Translations under genes and position numbers: made by a program | From: Leisingera daeponensis DSM 23529 | Lineage (GTDB): Bacteria; Pseudomonadota; Alphaproteobacteria; Rhodobacterales; Rhodobacteraceae | NCBI RefSeq assembly: GCF_000473145.1 | Contig: NZ_KI421500.1 | Coordinates: 1,302,225 to 1,366,224, forward strand | Reading direction: 5' to 3' | Length of the DNA stretch: 64,000 bases | Notes under the pieces: model-generated | The model's input: only the letters and a program-made list of their open reading frames with translations | Told to the model about the DNA's origin: nothing | Database searches by the model: none | Shown: piece after piece, positions 25,180-33,737 of the stretch | Layout: the number at the start of each line of letters is the position of its first letter | Position numbering within the stretch: the first letter of the stretch is position 1

Positions 25180-25443
25180 TTACATGCCCAGGGCTTCCTT
25201 GTACATTTCCAGCACCGCCTCTTCTTCGGCGATGTCGTTTTCGTCGCGCTTGCGCAGGGCGATGATCTTGCGCATCACCTTGGTGTCGTAGCCGCGCCCC
25301 TTGGCTTCGGCCATCACCTCTTTCTGCTGCTCGGCGATCGTCTTTTTCTCTTCGTCCAGACGCTCGAACCGCTCGATAAACTGGCGCAGTTCGCCAGCGG
25401 TCACACGGTAGTTTTCGCTTTTTTCGTCTTCGGTGATATCCAT
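25180..25443 (-). CDS. DUF2312 protein, GapR-type nucleoid-associated protein
   Basis: 87 residues from the ATG at 25443 (MDITEDEKSENYRVTAGELRQFIERFERLDEEKKTIAEQQKEVMAEAKGRGYDTKVMRKIIALRKRDE). A long amphipathic coiled coil and the AEAKGxGYDxKVxRKxIxxRKxD signature match Caulobacter GapR, which clamps overtwisted DNA ahead of replication forks and RNA polymerase and stimulates topoisomerases. Usual length is about 80-90 residues. Possible upstream start at 25461 adds six residues. Confidence 0.88.
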   Translation of the reverse strand: MDITEDEKSENYRVTAGELRQFIERFERLDEEKKTIAEQQKEVMAEAKGRGYDTKVMRKIIALRKRDENDIAEEEAVLEMYKEALGM

Positions 25444-25636
25444 CTGCGGCTCCGTCGGCACATGCTGTCAGTTGCTGTCGGAGCAAGGGGATAGCGCCCC
25501 GCCCGCCGCGCCGCAAGAAGGGAAAGCGGCGGAGCTGCGCCAAGCGGCAAAAACCGGCACCCGTGCCTGCGCGGCTTGCGCGCCGCGAACGGATCGGCTA
25601 GGCGCGGCACGACGCAACCCCTGCAGGAGCACACCC

Positions 25637-25855
25637 ATGTTCGATCTTATCGTTTGGACCGGAGCCGCCTTGTCCGTTGCCGGGCTGCTGGGGCTGGTCT
25701 GGTGCATCATCAAGGTCGCACGCGCCCGCCGCCAGAAACTGGATGACGACGCGCTGCGTGCCGTTGTTCAATCGGTGCTGCCCTACAACCTGGGCGCCCT
25801 TCTGCTGTCGGTTCTGGGCCTTATGCTGGTGATGACGGGCATCTTTCTGGGCTGA
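25637..25855 (+). CDS. Small two-helix membrane protein
   Basis: 72 residues: MFDLIVWTGAALSVAGLLGLVWCIIKVARARR forms a first helix, and VVQSVLPYNLGALLLSVLGLMLVMTGIFLG the second. GGAG lies 8 bp before the ATG. It is a conserved-looking small inner-membrane protein in this clade; no function known. It stands alone, divergent from gapR. Confidence 0.75.
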   Translation: MFDLIVWTGAALSVAGLLGLVWCIIKVARARRQKLDDDALRAVVQSVLPYNLGALLLSVLGLMLVMTGIFLG

Positions 25856-25890
25856 CGCCCGGCCCGCCCCTGTCTGAAAACCAGTCTGCG

Positions 25891-26106
25891 TCAGACGGGC
25901 ATATTATCGAACATCTCTTCCACCGCTTCTTCGCACAGCGCAGCCTCAAGACGGCGGAACCGGCGCGGAACCTCTGCCCCTTTCTTGCGCATGTGATCCA
26001 GCAGCCGGATGAATTCGGGCCGCATGGCCAAGCGGGCCGCGCCGGTCTCTTTCTGAATTCTGGTTTCCAGCTGTTCGACGGTGTGAAACAGATCTTCCAT
26101 TGTCAT
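25891..26106 (-). CDS. Small acidic helical protein of unknown function
   Basis: 71 residues, predicted all-helical and soluble: MTMEDLFHTVEQLETRIQKETGAARLAMRPEFIRLLDHMRKKGAEVPRRFRRLEAALCEEAVEEMFDNMPV. GGAGG precedes the ATG at 7 bp. I do not recognise the family. Converges on the small membrane protein gene at 25637. Confidence 0.7.
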   Translation of the reverse strand: MTMEDLFHTVEQLETRIQKETGAARLAMRPEFIRLLDHMRKKGAEVPRRFRRLEAALCEEAVEEMFDNMPV

Positions 26107-26342
26107 AAGCAGTCCTCCCTACGTCCTGCGATTGTGACAGTATTTCGCAACAGGAATACGAAATCCCGCAGAATGTTACCTTTGCGCCGCAATTTCACGC
26201 TTTTTTTACGGCTTCCTGACGCTTTTGCGGCTTTACTCAGCACCATATGATTCTAACGGGGCCGGTTTGGGCCGCGCCTTGACACACATCAGACAGCTGC
26301 GATGATTTTTGCCGAAGCCTGCAGCAAAGCCCGCCGGCTCTC

Positions 26343-26372
26343 TTGAAACATATTCTCAAATCAATATATGAT
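26343..26372 (+). promoter_or_regulatory. sigma70 promoter with overlapping palindrome before the Blh operon
   Basis: TTGAAA (26343-26348) and TATGAT (26367-26372) with an 18-bp spacer form a near-consensus promoter. Inside it lies ATATT-CTCAAATC-AATAT (26350-26367), 5-bp perfect arms with an 8-base centre, and the half-site ATTC of the sox-cluster palindrome. An ArsR-type repressor would block this promoter. The matching GAAT half is degenerate (ATAT). Confidence 0.6.
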
Positions 26373-26398
26373 TTCCCAGCATCCAGGGAGACTGACAG

Positions 26399-27262
26399 AT
26401 GACCCCCGCCGTCAAAGCCTTTTTCGACGAAGCCACCAACACCGTGTCCTACGTGGTGCGCGAGCCCGAGGGCACAGCCTGCGCCATCATCGACTCGGTT
26501 CTGGACTTTGACCACGCCGCCGGGCGCACCAGCACCGCCTCTGCCGACGCCATCATCGCCTGGGTCAAGGCCGAAGGCCTGCGGGTGGAGTGGATCCTGG
26601 AGAGCCATGTCCATGCCGACCACCTGTCCGCCGCCCCCTATCTGCAAGAGCATCTTGGCGGCAAGATCGGCATCGGCGACCGGATCACCGTGGTCCAGGA
26701 CACCTTTGGCAAGATTTTCAACGAAGGCACCGAATTCCAGCGCGACGGCAGCCAATTCGATCAGTTGTTCCGCGAAGGCGACAGTTTCATGATCGGCCAG
26801 TTGCGTGGCGAGGTGCTGCACACGCCCGGCCACACGCCTGCTTGCCTGACCTATGTGATCGGCGATGCGGCGTTTGTCGGGGACACGCTGTTCATGCCCG
26901 ATTTCGGCACCGCCCGCTGCGATTTCCCGGGCGGCTCCTCTGCCGATCTGTACAACTCGATCCAGAAGATCCTGGCACTGCCGGACGAGACCCGCATCTT
27001 TGTCGGCCACGATTACAAGGCGCCGGGCCGCGACGATTACGCCTGGGAAACCACGGTGGGCGAGCAGAAGGCGCTGAACGTGCATGTAGGCCAAGGCCGC
27101 AGCATCGAGGAATTCGTCAAGATGCGCGACGCCCGCGACGCGACGCTGGGGATGCCGCGGCTGATCCTGCCGTCGCTGCAAGTGAATATGCGCGCTGGCC
27201 AGATGCCGGAGCCGGATGAGCAGGGCGATGTGTTCCTGAAGATCCCGGTGAACAAGATCTGA
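26399..27262 (+). CDS. MBL-fold persulfide dioxygenase-like hydrolase (ETHE1/Blh type)
   Basis: 287 residues. Metallo-beta-lactamase fold with ILESHVHADHLSAAPYL (HxHxDH), EVLHTPGHTPACLTYV, FVGDTLFMPDFGTARCDFPGG and FVGHDY. The GTARCDFPGG signature is that of ETHE1/Blh persulfide dioxygenases, mononuclear iron enzymes that oxidise glutathione persulfide to sulfite. In BigR operons the equivalent Blh is fused to a TIGR01244 domain; here that domain is encoded separately as the last gene of this operon (28169-28594). First gene of a four-gene sulfide/persulfide unit. Confidence 0.92.
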   Translation: MTPAVKAFFDEATNTVSYVVREPEGTACAIIDSVLDFDHAAGRTSTASADAIIAWVKAEGLRVEWILESHVHADHLSAAPYLQEHLGGKIGIGDRITVVQDTFGKIFNEGTEFQRDGSQFDQLFREGDSFMIGQLRGEVLHTPGHTPACLTYVIGDAAFVGDTLFMPDFGTARCDFPGGSSADLYNSIQKILALPDETRIFVGHDYKAPGRDDYAWETTVGEQKALNVHVGQGRSIEEFVKMRDARDATLGMPRLILPSLQVNMRAGQMPEPDEQGDVFLKIPVNKI

Positions 27263-27294
27263 CCGGACGCACGGGAAAGGACCAGGGAAAGACA

Positions 27295-27723
27295 ATGCAA
27301 GCAGACTGGATTTGGGGATTGGGCGGCGGCCTGCTGATCGGGCTTGGCGGCGCGGTTTACCTGCTCGGAAACGGCCGGATCATGGGGGCTAGCGGCATCC
27401 TGGGCGGTCTTCTGGATGGCAGCGGCCGCAACACCGCGGCGGAGCGGATCGCTTTTATCGCCGGGGTGATTGGCATGCCGCTGCTGATCGGGCTGCTGAC
27501 AGGGGGCACGCCCAATACCCATGTCACCAGCAATGCAGCGGTTCTGGTGCTTGCCGGGCTGCTGGTGGGTGTGGGCACCCGCGTTGCCAACGGCTGCACG
27601 TCCGGTCACGGGGTCTGCGGCATTTCCCGCCTGTCCCTGCGCGGGATTGCGGCGACCGCCGTCTTCATGCTGGCGGGCATTCTGACGCTGGCGGTGCTGC
27701 GCCAGCTGCTGGGGGTGATCTGA
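27295..27723 (+). CDS. YeeE/YedE half-transporter (sulfur compound uptake or export)
   Basis: 142 residues, about four helices, with the family's Cys motif ANGCTSGHGVCGISRLSLRGI. YeeE/YedE proteins move thiosulfate or related sulfur species by cysteine relay. This protein is half the length of the 352-residue YeeE at 62799, and the next gene encodes the other half. Stop overlaps the next ATG by one base (TGATG), so the two halves should be made in step and pair in the membrane. Confidence 0.88.
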   Translation: MQADWIWGLGGGLLIGLGGAVYLLGNGRIMGASGILGGLLDGSGRNTAAERIAFIAGVIGMPLLIGLLTGGTPNTHVTSNAAVLVLAGLLVGVGTRVANGCTSGHGVCGISRLSLRGIAATAVFMLAGILTLAVLRQLLGVI

Positions 27724-28157
27724 TGCTGCGGATTTTTCTGGCACTGGCCGCAGGCAGCCTGTTCGGGGCCGGCCTGATGCTTTCGGGGATGACCGACACC
27801 GCCAAGGTGCAGGGGTTCCTGGATATCTTTGGCAACTGGGATCCGACCCTGGCCTTCGTGATGGGCGGCGCGCTGCTGCCGATGGCGCTTGCCTGGCGGC
27901 TTACGGAAGGGCGCAAACCGGCTGCCGGCGGCAGCTTTCCCGCCCCGCCCTCTGCCGAGCTGGACCGTCGGCTTGTTCTTGGGTCGGTGCTGTTCGGCAT
28001 CGGCTGGGGGCTGGTGGGCCTGTGCCCCGGCCCGGCGATGGCCTCGCTCAGCTACAACAGCTGGCAAGGCGCGCTGTTCCTGGCGGCAATGGCCTGCGGC
28101 ATGATAGCCGCCCCGGCCGTCAGCCGGCATCTGGACCGCGGCGCCGCAAGCGCGTAA
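27723..28157 (+). CDS. DUF6691/YeeE-type half-transporter
   Basis: 144 residues, about four helices, second half of the split YeeE pair: LFGAGLMLSGMTDTAKVQGFLDIFGNWDPTLAFVMGGALLP, then GLCPGPAMASLSYN with the second Cys motif. Probably forms a heterodimer with the preceding protein. Co-translation is expected from the one-base overlap. Confidence 0.87.
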   Translation: MLRIFLALAAGSLFGAGLMLSGMTDTAKVQGFLDIFGNWDPTLAFVMGGALLPMALAWRLTEGRKPAAGGSFPAPPSAELDRRLVLGSVLFGIGWGLVGLCPGPAMASLSYNSWQGALFLAAMACGMIAAPAVSRHLDRGAASA

Positions 28158-28168
28158 GGAGTCGGCCC

Positions 28169-28594
28169 ATGGATGCAAGTGTAATCACCCCCCGCTATTC
28201 GGTCTCGCCGCAGATCTCGGCTGAGGACCTGCCCGCCATTGCCGCAGCCGGCTATACGATGGTGATCTGCAACCGCCCGGACGAGGAAGTGCCGCCCAGC
28301 CATCAGGCTGACGCGATCCGCGCCGCGGCTGAAGCAGCCGGTCTGCGGTTTGAGGCTCTGCCCCTGACCCACCAGACCATGACGCCGGAAAACGTGGCGG
28401 CGCAGCGCGAGTTCTATGAAAACAGCGAAGGCCCGGTGCTGGCCTATTGCGCTTCCGGCACGCGCAGTTCCGTAGTCTGGGCGCTGGGCCAGGCCAGCGA
28501 AATGAGCGCGGATGACATCCTGCAAAAGACCGCTGCGGCGGGCTATCAGCTGGACGGGCTGCGCCCGGCGCTGGACTCGCTGGCAAACCGCTGA
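28169..28594 (+). CDS. TIGR01244 family sulfur transferase/phosphatase-like protein
   Basis: 141 residues: YSVSPQISAEDLPAIAAAGYTMVICNRPDEEVPPSHQ, then GPVLAYCASGTRSSVVWALGQA, a CxSGTRS active-site loop like that of dual-specificity phosphatases and rhodaneses. TIGR01244/DUF442 domains are the N-terminal part of fused Blh enzymes, so this is a split-off domain for the MBL enzyme at 26399. The ATG at 28169 follows AAGGAG. Ends the operon before a hairpin. Confidence 0.85.
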   Translation: MDASVITPRYSVSPQISAEDLPAIAAAGYTMVICNRPDEEVPPSHQADAIRAAAEAAGLRFEALPLTHQTMTPENVAAQREFYENSEGPVLAYCASGTRSSVVWALGQASEMSADDILQKTAAAGYQLDGLRPALDSLANR

Positions 28595-28607
28595 GGCCGT
28601 AACGGCA

Positions 28608-28628
28608 GGGGGTGCGGCCTGCACCCCC
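28608..28628 (+). terminator. Terminator of the Blh operon
   Basis: GGGGGTGC (28608-28615), loop GGCCT, GCACCCCC (28621-28628), perfect 8-bp stem 13 bp after the operon's last stop, with no T-run. The remaining sequence to 28880 shows nothing recognisable. Confidence 0.6.
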
Positions 28629-28880
28629 AAGCGGCTGCTTCCGGATTGAAACCCGCACCCTCTCCAAAAACAAAAGATGGCTTGATAGCAAATCGCTGCC
28701 GGTGCCGGCGGGCGGCTAAAGCTGCCTCGCGGCAATGGCGGCGGATACAGTGGCGCGGCACTGCGGATACAGCTGACCGCCAGCTTCCGCCTGACCGCTG
28801 ACCGAGCAGAGAGCGGCTGCGGACAGGCCGCGTTTAACCAGGGACCTCCTGAACCGGCTTCAGCCGTTCTCCGTCAAGGC

Positions 28881-30182
28881 TCAGTCCAGCCCGGCCAATT
28901 GCGAGATTTCTGCCGCATCGCCGGCCTCGAAATCGCCGAGGTCGGCGGCGGGAAAATCGGGCAGATCCGGCAGATCGGGGAGATCCGGCAGCCCGCCGTC
29001 GAGGCCCCCCATGCCAAACCCGCCATCACCGTCGAGATCAGACAGGTCCAGACCATCCAGGCCGGCGTCCATTCCGCCCAGTCCGCCCATGGCACCGCCA
29101 TTCAGCGCCGGTGCGGCCTCCAGTGCGGGCAGGCCGCCGTCGTCCATCGGATCCTGCAGACCCTGGTCGGCAATGCCCATGCCAAGGGCCGGCGGCGCGT
29201 CCGGCAGCGCATCCAGGCCGCCCCCGTCGGAAAAACCCATGCCGTCGCCGCCGCCATCACCCGCCAGCCTCGCGCCCGACCGGTTCAGCCGGACCGCGCG
29301 GGACCCGTTCATTTGTCCCAGCCGCCCCTGCGCCACCGGCTTGCCGCCGATGGTCAGCAGGTCGGTTTCATACAGGAACGCCTGATCCAGCGGCAGCGTG
29401 TCGCCGATCTTGAGGCTCGTGAAGTCGCGCAGCGGAACCCGCATCTTGCACAGGACCGCGGTCAGCTCTGCGCGGATAGAATCGAGGTTGCGGCCCAGCG
29501 ACGGACCCTGGGCGCCGCCGCCCTGGCTCTCCTGCAGTTCCTCAGCAGTGGGTTCCGGCAGGATCAGTTTCATCACGCCCTGCATGGCGCCGCAGGCCAG
29601 ATCCAGGTTCAGCTCGATCACCCGGTAGTCGTCAGCCTCCATCCCCAGCACCAGGCTGCGCACGTTTTCGACCTGGGCGCCAAAGCGGTAGCCGGCAAAG
29701 ATGGCCTGATCCGCCTGGCCCTCCAGCATCGACACCACCTTGGCAAAGGAGCGTTCCAGGAATTCCGCGGTCATTGCGGCGTCGGTGGGGGTGTAGAGCC
29801 GTTCATTCGGCGCCTTGCCGATAACCGCGCCGATGGTCTGCTGCTGAATCAGCGCCGTCACCGTGGCCGCGTCCATGCTGGCCGCACCGACCCGCCCGTT
29901 CGGGCAGTCCAGCACCACAAGCAGGTCTTTGTCGGACAGGTTCCGGGCCAGATCCTCGGAAACGCGGTTGCACTGGCGGGCCGCCAGCACTGCCAGCGGC
30001 AGTTCGCACAGATCAGCCGCCGCGCGCGCGAGGGAACGGCGCAACGCCTTCAGCGTCAGGGAGCTGCTGATCGCCCCTGAGCCTTCCTTGGTTGCTGCCA
30101 GCTTGCGTGCAAGCACACTTTGCTTACCGCTGCCCGCCTGTGCTGCTTCTGTCTCAGACATAGGCTGTTTAACCTGCCCCAT
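28881..30182 (-). CDS. FliM/FliN-type (SpoA domain) motor-switch-like protein
   Basis: 433 residues. The N-terminal half (LTLKALRRSLARAAADLCELPLAV, then an extended middle domain) and the SpoA fold (about 250-320, MRVPLRDFTSLKIGDTLPLDQAFLYETDLLTIGGKPVAQGRLGQMNGSRAVRL) match a FliM/FliN family C-ring protein. The last 110 residues are low-complexity, Gly/Asp-rich, with LPDLPDLPDLPDFPA repeats. No other flagellar gene is in the window. A second start at 30161 is possible. It is either a split flagellar locus gene or a non-flagellar SpoA protein. Confidence 0.75.
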   Translation of the reverse strand: MGQVKQPMSETEAAQAGSGKQSVLARKLAATKEGSGAISSSLTLKALRRSLARAAADLCELPLAVLAARQCNRVSEDLARNLSDKDLLVVLDCPNGRVGAASMDAATVTALIQQQTIGAVIGKAPNERLYTPTDAAMTAEFLERSFAKVVSMLEGQADQAIFAGYRFGAQVENVRSLVLGMEADDYRVIELNLDLACGAMQGVMKLILPEPTAEELQESQGGGAQGPSLGRNLDSIRAELTAVLCKMRVPLRDFTSLKIGDTLPLDQAFLYETDLLTIGGKPVAQGRLGQMNGSRAVRLNRSGARLAGDGGGDGMGFSDGGGLDALPDAPPALGMGIADQGLQDPMDDGGLPALEAAPALNGGAMGGLGGMDAGLDGLDLSDLDGDGGFGMGGLDGGLPDLPDLPDLPDFPAADLGDFEAGDAAEISQLAGLD

Positions 30183-30245
30183 ACGCGTCCCGTTTCCCCG
30201 GTTTTACCCGAAAGGAGGTTAACAACTCCTGTACCTCACAACAGG

Positions 30246-32924
30246 TTACGCCGCCTTTTCGCCCGCAGCGGGTAAGGAAACCCGGAAAGCGCCGCCACTG
30301 TGGCCCGGCAGGTAGCAGATATCGCCACCAAGCCGCTGCATGACCTCGCGGCAGATTGCCAGCCCAAGCCCGGCACCGCCCGCGCGCTCAGGGCTGACGC
30401 GGGAGAATTTCTCGAAAATCATTTGCCGGAACTCCGCGGGCACGCCGCTGCCGTTATCCGTGAAATCAATATGCAGGCGGCCGCCGGCGGCAGTGGCGGA
30501 GATGGTCAGCTCCGGCTCCTCCGCATCGCAGTATTTCTGGGCATTTGCGATCAGGTTGATGAACACCTGCGCCAGCCGGTCGAGGTCCGAGGAGAGGCGG
30601 AAAGTTTCCGTCTCCGGGGTGCGGATCACCTTCAGCGGCCGGTCCGACCCCGCCAGCGCCGCCGCGAGCGCATGGTCCAGAACTTCCGGCAGGGTGCCCG
30701 CCGTCATGTTGAGGCTCACCTGGCCGTTTTCCAGCACGCTCAGGTCCAGAAGATCGTTGAGCAGCCGGGTCAGCCGCAGCGTCTCGTCATGGATGATACC
30801 GGCATAGTGGCGCTGCTCCTTGGGGTTGAGCTGGCCGTCATCGCGCAGGATTTCCGAGAACGCCCGGATCGAGGTCATCGGCGTGCGCAGTTCATGGCTC
30901 ACCTGGCTGAGGAAGGCATCTTTCTGCTCAGAAATCTGGGTCAGCTTTTCGTTTGTTTCCCGCAACTTGCGCGCCGTTGCCGACAGCTCTGCCGATTGCG
31001 CCTCAAGGCGGCTGGAATATTCCAGCATCTGCGCCGTCTCATCCGCCACCGCCAGCAGATCCTGAACAGAGACCGACGAGCCGCCGACAATCTGGCCGAT
31101 CATCGCATGCGCCGCCGCCGCCCCGATGGAAGCGCTGAGCTCGCGCTCCAGCCGCTCCAGGAAGGCCGGCGTCGGCTCTGGCAAGGGGCCGCGGCCGCCC
31201 TGGCGCAACCGCTCGCGCTGGAAGAAGGCCTGCGCCTCGGGTGCGCCGAGGATCCGCTGCGACATGATCATCAGGTCTTCGGATTGCGCCACGGATCCGG
31301 TCCAGCCGCGCGGGCCCGCGGAATGGTCGAACACATTTACGAATTGCGCCCCCTGCAGCCGCTCCAGCGGGCTGGGGAAGCTCATCAGAGACACCAGGCA
31401 GAAGGCCAGGGCATTGAGGCTCATCGACCACATCACCGCATGTACCGTCGGGTCCAGCCCTTCGATCCCGAACAGCGCCTCCGGCCGCAGCCAGGCCAGG
31501 CCAAACAGGCCCTCGCGCAGGATGTGCTCCGGCAGCAGCCCGCCGCCCAGCGCCGGCAGCAGCATGGTATAAAGCCAGATGGCAAAGCCCACGGTGAGCC
31601 CGGCCAGGGCGCCAGAGCGGGTGGCGCCGCGCCAGAACAGCCCGCCAACCAGAGCGGGCAGGATCTGCGCCACCCCGGCAAAGGAGATCAGACCGATGGC
31701 CGCCAGCGCGGCGGCGCCGCCGGACAGGTGATAATAGAAATACCCCAGCGCCATGATCACCGCGATCGACACCCGGCGGGAAAACAGCACCACATCGCGC
31801 ACATCGCCCGAGACCGAGGCCTGGCGGCTTTGCAGCCGCAGCCAGACCGGCATCACGATATGGTTAGACACCATCGTCGACAGCGCCATGGCCGCCACGA
31901 TCACCATCGAGGTCGCGGAGGAGAAGCCGCCCAAGAATGACAGCACCGCCAGCCCCTGCTGCCCCTGCTGCAAGGGCACCGTCAGAACGAACATGTCCGG
32001 ATTGGCGCCCGCGGGCAGCAGTTCCAGCCCGACCACGGCAATCGGCACCACGAACATCGAAATCAGCAGCAGGTAGAGCGGAAAGGCCCAGGAGGCGATG
32101 CGCAGGTGGCGTTCGTCCTCATTTTCCACCACCATCACCTGAAACATCCGCGGCAGGCAGACAAAGGCGGCAGCGGCAAGAAAGGTGATTGTGGCCCAGC
32201 GGCTGCCATCGACGTTCCAGTGGCCGATCTGAGAGGCATCAATGCGCTGCAGGGTCTCGCCAACGCCGCCCGCCACACCCCAGACGACAAACACCCCGAC
32301 CGCCAGCAGCGCCGCCAGCTTGACGATCGCCTCCAGCGCAATGGCGGTCACAACCCCGTGGTGGCGCTCATTGGCGTTGAGGTTGCGGGTGCCGAACAGG
32401 ATTGCAAACACCGCCAGCCCGGCGGCCACCCAGAACACGGTCGACGTTTCATTGTAGCCGCGGATAGGATCAGCCTCGGCGAAGATTGCGAAGGACAAAG
32501 TAACCGACTGCAGCTGCAGCGAGATATAGGGGGTAACACCGATGACCGCGAGGATCGTTACCCCGGTGGCCAGCAGGTTCGACTTGCCGTAGCGCGAGGA
32601 GATCAGGTCAGCGATCGAAGTGATCCGCTGGCTGCGCCCGATCCGCACCAGCTTGCGCAGGCCCCACCACCAGCCGATCATCACCAGCGACGGGCCAAGG
32701 TAGATCGTCACGAACTCCAGGCCCGACCGCGCCGCATAGCCGACCGCGCCGTAAAACGTCCAGGCGGTGCAATAGACCGACAGTGACAGCGTGTAGATCA
32801 GCGGCGAACGCATCCAGGCGGCGCTGCGGCCGCGGGCGGCCATCCGGTCGGCCCAGAAGGCGATGAAGAACAGGAAAGCCACATAGGCGAGGCAGACAAA
32901 GGCCAGCACATTCAGGGAGGCCAT
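30246..32924 (-). CDS. Symporter-coupled sensor histidine kinase (CrbS/CbrA-like)
   Basis: 892 residues. The first about 500 form an SSS symporter domain of some 13 helices (ITSIADLISSRYGKSNL near the start), then a linker and a HisKA/HATPase kinase: SQVSHELRTPMTSIRAFSEIL with phospho-His677, NAQKY N-box near 794, DNGSGVP near 823, GLGLAI near 852. CbrA and CrbS kinases of this design sense or import a solute (for CrbS, acetate metabolism) and signal to a response regulator. Its regulator (33265-33645) and a small membrane protein are encoded just upstream, with overlaps at both junctions. Confidence 0.92.
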   Translation of the reverse strand: MASLNVLAFVCLAYVAFLFFIAFWADRMAARGRSAAWMRSPLIYTLSLSVYCTAWTFYGAVGYAARSGLEFVTIYLGPSLVMIGWWWGLRKLVRIGRSQRITSIADLISSRYGKSNLLATGVTILAVIGVTPYISLQLQSVTLSFAIFAEADPIRGYNETSTVFWVAAGLAVFAILFGTRNLNANERHHGVVTAIALEAIVKLAALLAVGVFVVWGVAGGVGETLQRIDASQIGHWNVDGSRWATITFLAAAAFVCLPRMFQVMVVENEDERHLRIASWAFPLYLLLISMFVVPIAVVGLELLPAGANPDMFVLTVPLQQGQQGLAVLSFLGGFSSATSMVIVAAMALSTMVSNHIVMPVWLRLQSRQASVSGDVRDVVLFSRRVSIAVIMALGYFYYHLSGGAAALAAIGLISFAGVAQILPALVGGLFWRGATRSGALAGLTVGFAIWLYTMLLPALGGGLLPEHILREGLFGLAWLRPEALFGIEGLDPTVHAVMWSMSLNALAFCLVSLMSFPSPLERLQGAQFVNVFDHSAGPRGWTGSVAQSEDLMIMSQRILGAPEAQAFFQRERLRQGGRGPLPEPTPAFLERLERELSASIGAAAAHAMIGQIVGGSSVSVQDLLAVADETAQMLEYSSRLEAQSAELSATARKLRETNEKLTQISEQKDAFLSQVSHELRTPMTSIRAFSEILRDDGQLNPKEQRHYAGIIHDETLRLTRLLNDLLDLSVLENGQVSLNMTAGTLPEVLDHALAAALAGSDRPLKVIRTPETETFRLSSDLDRLAQVFINLIANAQKYCDAEEPELTISATAAGGRLHIDFTDNGSGVPAEFRQMIFEKFSRVSPERAGGAGLGLAICREVMQRLGGDICYLPGHSGGAFRVSLPAAGEKAA

Positions 32925-33268
32925 CAGGCGTCCTCCGCACCGGAGGAGCCGTCACCGGGAAGCTCTGCCCCGTCCGGCCCGCCGCCGGTCCAGTGGTCGG
33001 CCCACCGCTGCACGGTCAGGCTGAAGGCGAAACAGGCGCCGATCAGACCGATCCAGACCGCAAAGACATAGATGATCGCCGATGACATGCTGACCCCGCC
33101 GCGGGCCGCCGGGTGGGTCGAGGCCTCAGGCCAGAGCAGCGGCAGCGCCAGCAGCAGCACTCCCAGCACCGGCAGCAGCCGGGCGATGTCCATCAGGCGG
33201 CGGCGGCGGTAGGTCTGGCGTTCCGCGCGGGTGCCCGTTTGCTCTCTGGGGCTGACGTCGCGGGTCAT
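32924..33268 (-). CDS. Small two-helix membrane protein in the symporter-kinase operon
   Basis: 114 residues: basic N-terminus, then IARLLPVLGVLLLALPLLWP and AIIYVFAVWIGLIGACFAFSLTVQRWA, with an acidic tail. The gene overlaps the response-regulator stop (ATGA, start 33268) and shares one base with the kinase ATG, so all three are co-translated. The layout (short membrane subunit directly before an SSS protein) parallels DUF4212/SSS pairs such as the one at 1-1839, although the sequence is not a clear DUF4212. It may be a subunit of the kinase's symporter domain (inference). Confidence 0.75.
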   Translation of the reverse strand: MTRDVSPREQTGTRAERQTYRRRRLMDIARLLPVLGVLLLALPLLWPEASTHPAARGGVSMSSAIIYVFAVWIGLIGACFAFSLTVQRWADHWTGGGPDGAELPGDGSSGAEDA

Positions 33269-33645
33269 CCCTGCCCGGCCTGGGCGTGCAGGTCCCGCAC
33301 GGCTGTCAGCACCTCGGCGTTGGAAAAGGGCTTGGTCATGAACCGGGTGACGCCGGCTTTCTCCGCCATCTCGCGGTCGCGCATCTGGCCGCGGGCGGTC
33401 AGCATCAGCACCGGCAGCGCCTGCATCCCCGCTTCGGCGCGCAGCTCGCGCACGATCTCCAGCCCGCTTTTGCCCGGCAGCATCAGATCCAGAATCACCA
33501 GGTCGGGATTGGCATCCCGGATCACCTCCACCGCGGTGGCGCCATCGGTGTGGGCATCCACGCTCCACCCGTCCCGGGTCAGCAGAAACCGGATGGCCTC
33601 GGTGATATTCGGCTCATCTTCGATCAGTACAACATGCCTGCCCAT
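33265..33645 (-). CDS. Single-domain response regulator
   Basis: 126 residues, receiver domain only: VVLIEDEPNITEAIRFLL, phospho-acceptor Asp53 in LVILDLMLPGKSG, MLTARG and TKPF. No output domain is present, unlike CrbR/CbrB partners. It must act by protein contact, by dephosphorylation, or as a phosphate relay. The ATG at 33645 with GAGGAAATT is preferred over a longer frame to 33699. First gene of the RR-small membrane protein-kinase operon. Confidence 0.9.
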   Translation of the reverse strand: MGRHVVLIEDEPNITEAIRFLLTRDGWSVDAHTDGATAVEVIRDANPDLVILDLMLPGKSGLEIVRELRAEAGMQALPVLMLTARGQMRDREMAEKAGVTRFMTKPFSNAEVLTAVRDLHAQAGQG

Positions 33646-33737
33646 CAGCAGAATTTCCTCCCGGCGCCCCCTGCCGCACAAGCCGGTGCGGGCACGCATT
33701 CCTTTTGGCGCAGGTTAGCCCTGCGGCCATGTTGCTG

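Noticed and set aside
26350..26370. A full ATTC-N8-GAAT SoxR box before the Blh operon
   Set aside because: Only the left half-site is intact; the right half reads ATAT. It is kept as a weak related element, not as a fifth full operator.
30300..31940. 546-codon plus-strand open frame opposite the symporter-kinase gene
   Set aside because: It mirrors the kinase gene, has no domain and is dominated by Arg/Gln/His.
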